Shown piece by piece: positions 44,906 through 53,868 of a stretch of 64,000 nucleotides of DNA (positions are counted from its first letter, which is position 1; each line of letters opens with the position of its first letter). The position numbers and the translations under genes are program-made. Location: contig JAEWHC010000009.1 in the NCBI GenBank assembly GCA_023387985.1, positions 930,001 to 994,000 of the forward strand. The letters run 5' to 3'. The stretch is from Bacteroidota bacterium. GTDB taxonomy: Bacteria; Bacteroidota; Bacteroidia; Chitinophagales; Chitinophagaceae. The notes under the pieces are model-generated. The model had not been told where the DNA came from and searched no databases. It saw only the letters and a list, made by a program, of their open reading frames with translations.

Positions 44906-45787
44906 ATGTACAGAATATTTATCCTGGTTGTGGTTGCAAGCTTCCTGCTTTTCCAGAGTTATGCACAATCCATAGATGTTGGCCTTTTCGTCGGAGCGAC
45001 GAGTTATAATGGTGAATTGCAGGCTAAGGCTATTGATATAAAGCATTCCAGATTGGCTGTAGGTGCCACATTGACTTACAATATTGACGACCGTTTTGCC
45101 GTAAGGGGCAATGTTATGAAAACGCACGTCAGCGGTGCGGATGCCTGGAATGAAAAAGAAAACATGAAGCTGAGGAACCTGAGTTTCGATACACGTCTCT
45201 ACGAAATTAATGTCCTGGGAAAATTTCGTATTCTCCGCCCCGAAAATGCCCGGCTTTCACCTTTTATTGCAGCCGGAGCAGCAGTATTCAGGGTTAATCC
45301 ATTCGCCCATGATTTCAACGGTACCAAAGTTTATTTGTACCCGCTCTCCACAGAAGGTCAGGGCTTGCCGGGATATCCGAATCGTAAGCCGCATAAGCTT
45401 TATCATTTTGCAATCCCTTTTGGAGGTGGACTTGAATACCAGATTAATGACCGGTTTTCCATTGAAGGCGAGGTAATGATGCGCAAGACATTTACGGATT
45501 ATATTGATGATGTGAGCACAACCTATATCAACCCGATTGCATTGTTGAATGAAAAAGGTGCCAAAGCCGTGGAAATGGCTTACCGTGGAATGGAGGTTGG
45601 AGGAAGTTCTGTGCAACCACCCGAAGGGGCAATGCGTGGCAATCCTGATGCGAAAGATCTCTATTACACTGGCGTTATCCGGTTGAATTTCAGGTTATTT
45701 GGTTCAGAATCCAATACGTTCAGCTCCGGTTCAAATGGGGGACGGAACAAAAAATTTCGTCACCGTACGGATTGTCCAACCTGGTAG
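44906..45787 (+). CDS. Outer-membrane beta-barrel protein, DUF6089/PorG-like
   Basis: From ATG 44906 this is a 293-aa protein with a signal peptide (FILVVVASFLLFQSYA) and an eight-strand-like barrel pattern (DVGLFVGATSYNGEL, LAVGATLTYNIDDRFAVRGN, LSPFIAAGAAVFRVNP). The strand IPFGGGLEYQINDRFSIEGE follows, and the tail is Gly/Ser-rich. It resembles the DUF6089 proteins of Bacteroidota, one of which (PorG) belongs to the T9SS envelope complex. Whether this copy has that role is not shown by context. The shorter start is chosen because it gives a proper signal peptide and lies behind a -7 element. Confidence 0.8.
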   Translation: MYRIFILVVVASFLLFQSYAQSIDVGLFVGATSYNGELQAKAIDIKHSRLAVGATLTYNIDDRFAVRGNVMKTHVSGADAWNEKENMKLRNLSFDTRLYEINVLGKFRILRPENARLSPFIAAGAAVFRVNPFAHDFNGTKVYLYPLSTEGQGLPGYPNRKPHKLYHFAIPFGGGLEYQINDRFSIEGEVMMRKTFTDYIDDVSTTYINPIALLNEKGAKAVEMAYRGMEVGGSSVQPPEGAMRGNPDAKDLYYTGVIRLNFRLFGSESNTFSSGSNGGRNKKFRHRTDCPTW

Positions 45788-45799
45788 ACCATTGTTATA

Positions 45800-46828
45800 T
45801 TATTTGTTGGCAAGTTGTCCGCAGGCTGCATCAATGTCTTTTCCCCTGCTTACGCGAAGTCTTGCATTTACCTTATGTGATTCCAGGTAATCCATAAATT
45901 GCTTTGTTCTTGCAGCATCAGGCTTGCGGAAGTCGGCGAAGTCGATAGGGTTGTATTCAATGATATTTACCAGGTCAGCGGGAATTTGCCGGAAAACTTT
46001 CACCAGGTCAGCCGCATGGCGTTCATCATCATTGAGGTTATTAAACAAAATGTATTCAAGGGTAATTTCATTCCGGGTCATTTTGTAGAAGTAGTTCAGC
46101 GCATCAATCAACGCCTTGATGTTGTTTGTATCGTTGATGGGCATAATTTTCGATCTTGTTTCATCGTTGGCGGCATGCAAGCTGAGCGCAAGCTTAAACC
46201 TGACCTGGTCATCTCCCAACTTTCTAATCATTTTTGCTATACCGGCAGTGCTCACGGTGATTCGGCGGGCACTCATGCCCAGTCCGTCCTCCGCGGTTAT
46301 TCTTTCAATCGCCTTCAAAACCTGTTGATAATTCAATAAGGGTTCACCCATTCCCATGAAAACGATGTTGGTCAGCTTCTGCCCGAATTTCTTCAAACTC
46401 TGCTCGTTGATCAGCGAAACTTCATCATAGATTTCGTCAAAGTGCAGGTTTCTCTTCTTCTCCAAAAATCCAGTTGCGCAAAAAGAGCAACTCAAACTGC
46501 ATCCCACTTGTGAAGATACACATGCCGTTTTCCGTTCTTCTGTTGGTATCAATACGCCTTCAACTGCAAATCCTTCCCGGGTTATAAAACGTGATTTAAC
46601 CGTACCGTCTTCACTTTGCTGAACTTCTTTAACAATAAGGGATGGAAGAGAAAACGCTGATCCCAGGAGTTCACGAAAATCCTTGCTCAGGTTGGTCATT
46701 TCATCGAACGACTTTGCCTGTTTTTTCCACAACCACTCCCAGATTTGTCTTTGCCGGTAGGCGGGTAGCCCCAGGTGCTTTACCCATTTACCAAGCTCAT
46801 CAAATGTCAGTTCTCGAATATTTTGCAT
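45800..46828 (-). CDS. rlmN: Dual-specificity RNA methyltransferase RlmN
   Basis: This is a 342-aa radical-SAM enzyme that puts a methyl group on C2 of A2503 in 23S rRNA and A37 of some tRNAs. The cluster motif CSLSCSFC supplies Cys110, Cys114 and Cys117. The two mechanistic cysteines are Cys103 (TACVSSQ) and Cys337 (DAACGQL). MGMGEPLLN and SLHAAND are family signatures. The length is normal. It is convergent with the DUF6089-like gene 12 bases away and divergent from the esterase gene, sharing a 117-base promoter region. Confidence 0.97.
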   Translation of the reverse strand: MQNIRELTFDELGKWVKHLGLPAYRQRQIWEWLWKKQAKSFDEMTNLSKDFRELLGSAFSLPSLIVKEVQQSEDGTVKSRFITREGFAVEGVLIPTEERKTACVSSQVGCSLSCSFCATGFLEKKRNLHFDEIYDEVSLINEQSLKKFGQKLTNIVFMGMGEPLLNYQQVLKAIERITAEDGLGMSARRITVSTAGIAKMIRKLGDDQVRFKLALSLHAANDETRSKIMPINDTNNIKALIDALNYFYKMTRNEITLEYILFNNLNDDERHAADLVKVFRQIPADLVNIIEYNPIDFADFRKPDAARTKQFMDYLESHKVNARLRVSRGKDIDAACGQLANK

Positions 46829-46850
46829 TTCTGGTTCACAGTTTGGAACG

Positions 46851-46858
46851 CAAAAGTA
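46851..46858 (-). promoter_or_regulatory. -7 element TACTTTTG before rlmN
   Basis: This is an exact minus-strand TAnnTTTG match, 22 bases from the rlmN start, with only a weak -33 candidate (GTTTAG near 46882). Confidence 0.5.
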
Positions 46859-46900
46859 AAATATTTAGGCACCCCAGCCATCTAAACCTGTCAATTCTGA

Positions 46901-46908
46901 TACCTTTG
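46901..46908 (+). promoter_or_regulatory. -7 element TACCTTTG before the esterase gene
   Basis: This is an exact TAnnTTTG match, back-to-back with the rlmN promoter. The ATG at 46910 just behind it opens only a three-codon frame (ATG CTA TTT TAA) in the same phase as the esterase. Confidence 0.5.
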
Positions 46909-46945
46909 CATGCTATTTTAAGAATTCACAAACCCCAACCGAGCA

Positions 46946-47794
46946 TTGTTAACCAAGAGGAAAGAACCAGAAGCCATTACCAAAACCGGGGAATATGAAC
47001 TGGAATCCATCAGGTACGATTCAGCATTTCTGGACCGGGTGGTGAACGTGGATATCTACAATCCTTTCCGGTATTTTCCATCCGGAAATGTATCATTGCT
47101 GCTTGTGAATGATGGCCAGGATCTCAGACAAATGTCATTTATCAATATCCTAACCAGCCTGCTGCACAATCAAACCATTTCGCCGCTTTTGGTGGTTGCT
47201 ATGCATTGCAATGAAGACAGGAGACTGGAATATGGAACCGCCGATGTGCTGGATTATATGAACCGGGGAGCAAGGGCCAGGTATCATCGCAAATTCATTC
47301 TCCGGGAGTTGCTTCCTTTCATGCAAAGCAGAATTCATCCGTTTGCGTTTAATGATTCAGGCATTGCCGGATTTTCTCTTGGCGGCCTGTCCGCGATGGA
47401 TATTGGCTGGGCCAACCAGGAAATATTTAACCGGATCGGTGTTTTCAGTGGTTCATTCTGGTGGAGGAAAAAAGCCCTGGAAGATGGCTATATTGAAGAA
47501 AAGGACCGGATAATGCATGAACTGATCAAGGCGGGAACTTATCACGGGAAGCAGCAATATTTTCTGCAAACAGGATTGCTCGACGAAAAAATGGACCGTA
47601 ACCACAATGGCATCATCGACAGTGTTGACGATACCCTTGATATCATTAAAGCGTTGAAGGAAACTGGAGTGAATTCTGCCAGGAACATCAAATATCTCGA
47701 ACTCGAGGACGGAAGGCATGATGTGGCTACCTGGGCACGGGCATGGCCTGAGTTTCTGAAATGGGGTTGGCCGGCATCGGCTATGCTCGATTAA
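46946..47794 (+). CDS. Putative esterase (enterochelin-esterase/esterase-D-like fold)
   Basis: This is a 282-aa alpha/beta-hydrolase-fold protein of the putative-esterase family. It has VSLLLVNDGQDLRQM, nucleophile elbow GFSLGGLSA and the catalytic His in DGRHDVATWARAWPEF. The acid is probably one of the Asp residues in DRNHNGIIDSVDD, a stretch that also looks like a calcium loop. There is no signal peptide. The start is TTG 46946, the first start-like codon after an in-frame stop at 46919; no ATG gives a full-length N-terminus. The substrate is unknown. Confidence 0.82.
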   Translation: MLTKRKEPEAITKTGEYELESIRYDSAFLDRVVNVDIYNPFRYFPSGNVSLLLVNDGQDLRQMSFINILTSLLHNQTISPLLVVAMHCNEDRRLEYGTADVLDYMNRGARARYHRKFILRELLPFMQSRIHPFAFNDSGIAGFSLGGLSAMDIGWANQEIFNRIGVFSGSFWWRKKALEDGYIEEKDRIMHELIKAGTYHGKQQYFLQTGLLDEKMDRNHNGIIDSVDDTLDIIKALKETGVNSARNIKYLELEDGRHDVATWARAWPEFLKWGWPASAMLD

Positions 47795-47796
47795 TT

Positions 47797-47830
47797 TTCA
47801 GGAAACCTAATAAATGTCAATTTTCCTGAA
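47797..47830 (+). repeat. Inverted repeat after the esterase gene
   Basis: TTCAGGAAA (47797-47805) and TTTCCTGAA (47822-47830) are perfect complements, nine base pairs around a 16-base loop. No T-run follows, so its role as a terminator or as a protein site ahead of the universal-stress gene is open. Confidence 0.55.
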
Positions 47831-47873
47831 TAGATAATTGCCTAACTTCAATTCTGATTAAAACTTCCTGAAT

Positions 47874-48698
47874 ATGAAGATCCTTGTCCCGATTGATTTT
47901 AGTGAAGCATCGCTGAATGCTGCCACTTATGCCACCAAACTTGCTGCTGATCTTGGTTCAACTGATGTGATTGTTTTTCATGTTTTTGCGCCAACCAATA
48001 TCGGATCCGACGGTACCCCAATAGGGGACAACGATCAAACAGCTTATTTACATATCAGCGATCTGATCCAGAATCTTCAACTGGCCCTTCATGACAAAAC
48101 GCCTTCCGTTGCTACGGATAAACGAATTGCTGTCGGCGATTTCGCAACTGAATTCAAATACTTATTGTCGAAGGAAAGTTTTGATATCATAGTGATGGGA
48201 ATGGCTCACATCAGTAAATTTGAAGAGAAACTTCTCGGCAGCAGCGTTTTAGATATTATTGATGCCCATAAGAAACCCGTATTTGTTATTACGGAAGGCG
48301 TGAAATACGGTACAATTAAAAAAGCAGCCCTTGCTGCTGATTTGCAGTCAGATACGGGAAAGATAAAATTCGAATTGATTACCAATATATTGAAGCCTCT
48401 GCGAGCTGATCTTGATCTTGTTTCCATACTGGATGATCCGGATGGCGAACTCACTCCCGGGCAGGCTTCGAGGCTGGAGGAGTTCAAGAATCAGCTTGCA
48501 GTATTACATCCAACACATGTGATATTGGAAAAAGATAATTTCTTAAGGGCTATAAACAATTACGCTGAGACCAACGAAGCAGACCTGCTTATTGTTCTGC
48601 CCCGCAAACAAAACTTTTTCAGGCGGCTGTTCGGCTTAAGTCAAAGCACCAAGCTGCTTTTTGGAGGCAATTTGCCTGTGATGGCCTTACGTTATTGA
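47874..48698 (+). CDS. Universal stress protein, two UspA domains
   Basis: This 274-aa protein has two tandem UspA-like folds (about 1-142 and 143-274). The first is clear: MKILVPIDFSEASLNAATYA at the start and DIIVMGMAHISKFEEKLLGSS near its end. This resembles the GxxG-x9-GS ATP-binding loop but is degenerate. The second domain lacks it and ends with LFGGNLPVMALRY. The protein is cytoplasmic; the role is in stress adaptation, without a defined reaction. It occupies the place directly upstream of rpoC where rpoB would be expected. Confidence 0.9.
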   Translation: MKILVPIDFSEASLNAATYATKLAADLGSTDVIVFHVFAPTNIGSDGTPIGDNDQTAYLHISDLIQNLQLALHDKTPSVATDKRIAVGDFATEFKYLLSKESFDIIVMGMAHISKFEEKLLGSSVLDIIDAHKKPVFVITEGVKYGTIKKAALAADLQSDTGKIKFELITNILKPLRADLDLVSILDDPDGELTPGQASRLEEFKNQLAVLHPTHVILEKDNFLRAINNYAETNEADLLIVLPRKQNFFRRLFGLSQSTKLLFGGNLPVMALRY

Positions 48699-48748
48699 TA
48701 AATTGTAATTTTTTTTGCAGATTAAAGGGTAAAACCATCCGCAATTGA

Positions 48749-48780
48749 TTTGTACATTATTGGAATTGTATTTACCTTTG
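48749..48780 (+). promoter_or_regulatory. Promoter of rpoC
   Basis: TTTG (48749-48752) and TACCTTTG (48773-48780) are 20 bases apart, the best-formed promoter in the window. It would give a leader of about 140 bases before the rpoC ATG. Confidence 0.7.
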
Positions 48781-48850
48781 CCAGCTCATTTGAGCCCAGG
48801 AGTAAGCAGTTGCGACGAATAGACATTGATTCATAAGCACTTAACGCCTT

Positions 48851-48882
48851 TTCGACAAAAAAGGAAATCTTTAATTGTCGAA
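48851..48882 (+). repeat. Hairpin in the rpoC leader
   Basis: TTCGACAA (48851-48858) and TTGTCGAA (48875-48882) pair perfectly and can be extended by two G-U pairs and a C-G. No T-run follows. It lies within the 5' untranslated leader, about 45 bases before the rpoC start, so it could affect translation or RNA stability. Confidence 0.55.
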
Positions 48883-48926
48883 GGGCTATTTTATTACCTG
48901 AAATTTAAAACGGAATAAAATTTTAT

Positions 48927-51900
48927 ATGGCAGCCAGAAAAGACAATCGTCCAAAATCCAATTTTTCCAGTATCACCATTAGCCTTACCAGTCCCGATGC
49001 AGTACTGGAGAGAAGCCATGGAGAGGTTTTGAAGCCGGAAACCATTAACTACCGCACCTACAAGCCGGAACGTGATGGTTTGTTTTGTGAGCGAATATTT
49101 GGACCGGTAAAAGATTACGAATGCGCTTGCGGAAAATACAAGCGGATACGCTACAAACACATTGTCTGTGATCGGTGTGGGGTTGAAGTTACTGAAAAGA
49201 AAGTGCGCAGGGAAAGAATGGGTCACATTAAGTTGGTAGTTCCTGTGGTACATATCTGGTATTTTAAAAGCCTTCCCAATAAAATTGGCTATTTGCTCGG
49301 AATGAGTTCTAAGAAACTTGAAACCATTATTTATTACGAGCGCTATGTGGTGATTCAGGCGGGGCTTAGAGCAGACAAAGGTCAAAACTATGGAGACCTG
49401 CTGAGCGAAGAGGAATACCTGGAAATTCTGGATGCATTGCCCAAGGAAAACCAATACCTACCAGACGATGACCCAAACAAGTTCGTTGCCAAAATGGGTG
49501 CCGAGGCGGTAAGTGATTTGCTTTCCCGTATCGATCTGGACCAGTTAAGCTACGACTTGCGTAATGCTGCAGCAAATGAAACAAGCCAGCAGCGCCGTGC
49601 AGACGCATTGAAGCGTTTGAGCGTCGTGGAAGCCTTTCGTGACGCACGTACCAGGATCACAAACCGTCCAGAATGGATGGTAATGCAATACATCCCGGTT
49701 ATCCCGCCGGAACTTCGTCCTTTAGTTCCACTTGATGGTGGCCGTTTTGCTTCTTCCGACCTGAACGACCTCTACCGTCGTGTGATCATCCGGAATAACC
49801 GCTTAAAGCGCCTCATGGAGATCAAAGCTCCTGAAGTGATTCTTCGTAATGAAAAAAGGATGCTGCAGGAAGCTCTTGACAGCCTTTTCGACAACAGCCG
49901 GAAATCTAATGCGGTAAAAGCGGAAGGAGGTCGTGCCCTGAAATCATTAAGTGATGTGCTGAAAGGAAAGCAAGGACGCTTCCGTCAAAACTTGCTTGGA
50001 AAGCGTGTGGACTATTCCGGACGTTCTGTAATTGTGGTAGGCCCCGAATTGAAACTGCATGAATGCGGTTTGCCAAAAGATATGGCCGCGGAACTGTTTA
50101 AGCCGTTCATCATACGCAAACTGATTGAAAGGGGAATTGTGAAGACCGTTAAATCCGCTCGTAAACTTGTAGATAAAAAAGAAGCCATTGTTTGGGACAT
50201 TCTTGAAAATATTTTGAAAGGGCACCCGGTTATGCTTAACCGTGCCCCAACGCTGCACCGCCTTTCAATCCAGGCTTTCCAGCCTAAATTGATAGAAGGA
50301 AAAGCCATTCAACTGCACCCGCTCGTCACTTCGGCGTTTAACGCAGATTTCGACGGTGACCAAATGGCCGTTCACGTGCCGCTGAGCAGTGCTGCCATTC
50401 TCGAAGCGCAGCTGTTGATGTTGAGCTCACACAACATCCTGAACCCACAAAATGGTACACCCATTACCCTGCCTTCACAGGATATGGTACTTGGCCTGTA
50501 TTACATTACCAAGCAAAGAAAGACAATTGGTGATGATGTGGTTAAAGGTGAAGGCATGGCATTCTACAGCCCCGAAGAAGTAATTATTGCCTATAATGAG
50601 AAAAGAGTAAACCTCCACGCTGTCATTAAGGTAAAAGTAAACATGAGGAAGAAAGACGGAACCCTCGAGAAAAAGCTCGTGGAAACAACAGTTGGACGCA
50701 TTTTGTTCAACCAGTTTGTTCCGGAAGAAGTTGGTTATATCAACGCGGTGCTTACAAAGAAAAGCCTTCGTGAAATCATCGGTGCAATCATCCGCTATTC
50801 CGATATACCCAAAACTGCCAAATTCCTGGATGATATCAAACAACTTGGTTTCCGGAGTGCCTTTAAAGGTGGCTTGTCATTCTCTATCAATGACCTTATT
50901 GTTCCTGACGTAAAACAGGATTTGCTCGACCAGGCAAAAGCTGAGGTGGATGAAGTTTGGGACAACTACAATATGGGCTTCATTACCAATAATGAACGCT
51001 ATAACCAGATAATCGATATCTGGAGCCGCGTAGATAACCGCATCACTGAAACCCTCATCCGTGAAATGGCAACCGACAAGCAGGGCTTTAATTCGGTTTA
51101 TATGATGCTGGATTCAGGCGCAAGAGGAAGCAAGCAGCAGGTTAAACAGCTTGCCGGTATGCGGGGATTGATGGCGAAACCCCGCAAAAGTGGATCTACT
51201 GGCAGTGAGATCATTGAAAACCCGATTCTTACCAACTTTAAGAATGGTTTGAACGTTTTGGATTACTTCATTTCCACCCACGGTGCCCGTAAAGGACTTG
51301 CTGATACAGCCCTGAAAACAGCCGATGCCGGTTACCTGACGCGTCGTTTGGTGGATGTAGCTCAGGATGTGGTTATAGCTGAAGAAGACTGTGGAACCCT
51401 TCGGGGAATTGGCATCAGTGCTTTGCGAGACAATGAAGAAATAATTGAACCTTTGGCTGACCGAATAGAAGGTCGTACCAGCCTGCACAATGTATACCAT
51501 CCACTTACAGACGAAGTATTGATTAATGCGGGTGATGAAATTACCGCCGACCTTGCGCTTCTCGTAGAAGAATCAGGGATTGAATCTGTTGAGATCAGAA
51601 GTGTGTTGAGTTGTGAAAGTAAGCGTGGGGTATGTGTGAAATGTTATGGTAAAAATCTTGCTTCAGGATACATTGCGCAAAGGGGTGATGCCGTAGGCAT
51701 TATTGCCGCGCAATCTATCGGGGAACCAGGTACACAGCTTACCCTCCGTACATTCCATGTAGGTGGTGTTGCCGGTAGCGCTTCGGTTGAAAATTCGCTG
51801 TCTGTGAAATTTGACGGTATTGTTCAGTTTGATGGCATTCGTACGGTACAGGGACTCAATGCAAACAATGAATCTGCAACATATGTAATTGGACGTACAG

Positions 51901-53219
51901 GTGAAATGCGTGTAATGGACGAAAAAGGAGAGCGTTTGCTCAATACACATAACATTCCTTATGGATCTATTTTGCATGTGAAGAATGGTCAAAAAGTAAA
52001 GAAAGGTGATGTGGTCTGCACTTGGGATCCGTTCAACAATGTAATTATTGCTGAGATTAACGGTACCATTAAATTCGATAACATTGTTGAAGGTGTAACC
52101 TATCGCGACGAAGCTGATGATCAAACCGGCCACCGCGAAAAAGTGGTTATAGAAAGCAGAGACCGGACCAGGATCCCTGCATTAAATATTGAAGGAAAAG
52201 ACATTAAATCCTATAACCTGCCGGTAGGGGCACATATTTCGGTAGATGAAGGTACGGAAGTAAAAAGCGGACAGGTACTTGCAAAAATCCCCCGGGTACT
52301 GAGCAAGCTTCGTGACATCACCGGTGGTTTACCCCGCGTAACCGAACTGTTCGAGGCCCGTAATCCAAGTAACCCTGCTGTGGTTTCTGAGATTGATGGT
52401 GTGGTTTCGTTTGGCAGCATCAAAAGGGGCAACCGCGAGATTATTGTGGAATCCAAAGATGCTACTGTAAAGAAATATCTTGTTCCGCTTACCCGTCAAA
52501 TCCTTGCACAGGAAGGCGACTTTATTAAAGCCGGTGCTCCTTTGAGTGATGGTTCTATTTCGCCTGCTGATATTCTGGCCATTAAAGGGCCATATGCGGT
52601 TCAGGAATATGTGGTGAATGAGATACAGGAAGTTTACCGTTTGCAGGGTGTGAAAATCAATGATAAGCACATTGAAGTGATTGTTCGTCAAATGATGAAA
52701 AAACTTGAGATCGTTGATGCAGGAGATACCAGGTTCCTTGAAGAAGACCTGGAAGACCGGGTAGACTTCATGGAGGAAAATGACCGCATTTTTGACAAGA
52801 AAGTAGTAGTAAATCCCGGTGGGAGTTCGAAATTCCGAGCCGGTCAGATCATAAGCGTTCGTGAATTGCGCGAAGAAAATAGTCTGCTCCGTCGTGCCGA
52901 TGAGGCGCTGATTGAAGTACGTGATGCCAATCCGGCAACGGCACGTCCGGTGCTGCTCGGTATCACTAAAGCTTCATTGGGTGTTCAAAGCTGGATTTCC
53001 GCAGCATCCTTCCAGGAAACCACCAAAGTGTTGAGCACCGCTGCCATTAATGGTAAACGGGATGATATGCTTGGATTGAAGGAAAATGTGATCACAGGTC
53101 ACGCAATTCCTGCAGGAACCGGTCTTCGCGAATTTGAAGATATGATTGTGGGAAGTATGGAAGAATACGAAGTACTTTCCATAACGCGTGAAGTAGCGTC
53201 TTATGACGACGACGAATAA
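48927..53219 (+). CDS. rpoC: RNA polymerase subunit beta'
   Basis: This is the complete 1430-aa beta' subunit. The N-terminal zinc site is CACGKYKR with HIVCDRCGVEV, and the clamp and rudder regions follow. The active-site loop NADFDGDQMAVH has the three magnesium-binding Asp (474, 476, 478). The second zinc site is CESKRGVCVKCYG, then GIIAAQSIGEPGTQLTLRTFH and the C-terminal jaw. The length suits the phylum. In nearly all bacteria rpoB lies immediately upstream; here a universal stress protein gene takes that place and rpoC has its own promoter, leader and terminator. Confidence 0.98.
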   Translation: MAARKDNRPKSNFSSITISLTSPDAVLERSHGEVLKPETINYRTYKPERDGLFCERIFGPVKDYECACGKYKRIRYKHIVCDRCGVEVTEKKVRRERMGHIKLVVPVVHIWYFKSLPNKIGYLLGMSSKKLETIIYYERYVVIQAGLRADKGQNYGDLLSEEEYLEILDALPKENQYLPDDDPNKFVAKMGAEAVSDLLSRIDLDQLSYDLRNAAANETSQQRRADALKRLSVVEAFRDARTRITNRPEWMVMQYIPVIPPELRPLVPLDGGRFASSDLNDLYRRVIIRNNRLKRLMEIKAPEVILRNEKRMLQEALDSLFDNSRKSNAVKAEGGRALKSLSDVLKGKQGRFRQNLLGKRVDYSGRSVIVVGPELKLHECGLPKDMAAELFKPFIIRKLIERGIVKTVKSARKLVDKKEAIVWDILENILKGHPVMLNRAPTLHRLSIQAFQPKLIEGKAIQLHPLVTSAFNADFDGDQMAVHVPLSSAAILEAQLLMLSSHNILNPQNGTPITLPSQDMVLGLYYITKQRKTIGDDVVKGEGMAFYSPEEVIIAYNEKRVNLHAVIKVKVNMRKKDGTLEKKLVETTVGRILFNQFVPEEVGYINAVLTKKSLREIIGAIIRYSDIPKTAKFLDDIKQLGFRSAFKGGLSFSINDLIVPDVKQDLLDQAKAEVDEVWDNYNMGFITNNERYNQIIDIWSRVDNRITETLIREMATDKQGFNSVYMMLDSGARGSKQQVKQLAGMRGLMAKPRKSGSTGSEIIENPILTNFKNGLNVLDYFISTHGARKGLADTALKTADAGYLTRRLVDVAQDVVIAEEDCGTLRGIGISALRDNEEIIEPLADRIEGRTSLHNVYHPLTDEVLINAGDEITADLALLVEESGIESVEIRSVLSCESKRGVCVKCYGKNLASGYIAQRGDAVGIIAAQSIGEPGTQLTLRTFHVGGVAGSASVENSLSVKFDGIVQFDGIRTVQGLNANNESATYVIGRTGEMRVMDEKGERLLNTHNIPYGSILHVKNGQKVKKGDVVCTWDPFNNVIIAEINGTIKFDNIVEGVTYRDEADDQTGHREKVVIESRDRTRIPALNIEGKDIKSYNLPVGAHISVDEGTEVKSGQVLAKIPRVLSKLRDITGGLPRVTELFEARNPSNPAVVSEIDGVVSFGSIKRGNREIIVESKDATVKKYLVPLTRQILAQEGDFIKAGAPLSDGSISPADILAIKGPYAVQEYVVNEIQEVYRLQGVKINDKHIEVIVRQMMKKLEIVDAGDTRFLEEDLEDRVDFMEENDRIFDKKVVVNPGGSSKFRAGQIISVRELREENSLLRRADEALIEVRDANPATARPVLLGITKASLGVQSWISAASFQETTKVLSTAAINGKRDDMLGLKENVITGHAIPAGTGLREFEDMIVGSMEEYEVLSITREVASYDDDE

Positions 53220-53242
53220 TTGTTGTACCGGTTGATCATTAC

Positions 53243-53275
53243 AAAAGCCGTGTGTTGAAAAACACACGGCTTTTT
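53243..53275 (+). terminator. Intrinsic terminator after rpoC
   Basis: This is a perfect 14-bp stem, AAAAGCCGTGTGTT with AACACACGGCTTTT, closed by a GAAA tetraloop and ending in five T. It is strong and close to the stop codon. Confidence 0.95.
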
Positions 53276-53574
53276 CCGTTTTTTGTGGAGTTTAAATGCA
53301 AGCAAAACATTTATTATACTCCCGCACCGTTTCCTGAGCTGCTTTGCATCACCACGGCATCCGCTGATTTCAATAACCCTGAGATTAATGGCGCTGCTTT
53401 TAAAGTCTGGCGCTTTGGGGATCCGGGTCTGTTTGCGCTTCAGCAAACTCTTTATGAACTTAAACTCATTTCCGGATTATTCAGTAGAAAAATTTCAATG
53501 ATCATGTAGCTTTTCTAAGGTGTACCGGATAAGCGGTTTACAGAGTTCATTTTTGAGCCTTTAGAAACAAGTGA
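53276..53574. other. Intergenic stretch, nothing recognised
   Basis: About 300 bases follow the rpoC terminator. Short open frames exist on both strands (for example one ending at 53509) but none has a family-like sequence, a promoter match or a convincing start. I see no RNA gene or repeat. Confidence 0.5.
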
Positions 53575-53700
53575 CTACTTCAAATAAGTCAATAAACCTA
53601 TAATCAAAATTACTGCAAGTAAGCTAAGAATTATCCACGGACGATAATCTGCAGTATTTGATTCGTGTTTAGAGCTGAGTAAATGATTGGTCATAGGCAT
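53575..53700 (-). CDS. 41-aa single-pass membrane protein (small ORF)
   Basis: On the minus strand ATG 53700 opens a 41-codon frame ending in TAG at 53575. A hydrophilic N-terminus (MPMTNHLLSSKHES) is followed by one strong membrane helix, WIILSLLAVILIIGLLTYLK, reaching the C-terminus. A second in-frame ATG lies two codons in. I do not recognise a family; the pattern fits many small inner-membrane proteins. It sits alone between rpoC and the DUF4249 gene, divergent from the latter. No exact promoter match is seen upstream. The call rests on the clean helix and the absence of any competing gene. Confidence 0.55.
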   Translation of the reverse strand: MPMTNHLLSSKHESNTADYRPWIILSLLAVILIIGLLTYLK

Positions 53701-53831
53701 TGATTTTAAGGACTAACAATCTTTATGTTTCTAGTTAAGCTAAAGTTAATAAATAAATGCATAATACCCATAATATACTTTTCCACATTGTGGTTTACCC
53801 TATTATTTAACCTCATCATAGCTTTTCATCC

Positions 53832-53861
53832 TTTGAAGAAAGCAGGCACATTCTAATTTTG
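53832..53861 (+). promoter_or_regulatory. Promoter of the DUF4249 gene
   Basis: TTTG (53832-53835) and TAATTTTG (53854-53861) are 18 bases apart; the ATG at 53869 is seven bases after the -7 element, so the transcript is nearly leaderless. Confidence 0.65.
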
Positions 53862-53868
53862 CCCTTTA

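Noticed and set aside
53252..53509. 85-codon frame after the rpoC terminator
   Set aside because: It starts inside the terminator hairpin, shows no family resemblance and has no promoter. I could not support it as a gene or as a named pseudogene.
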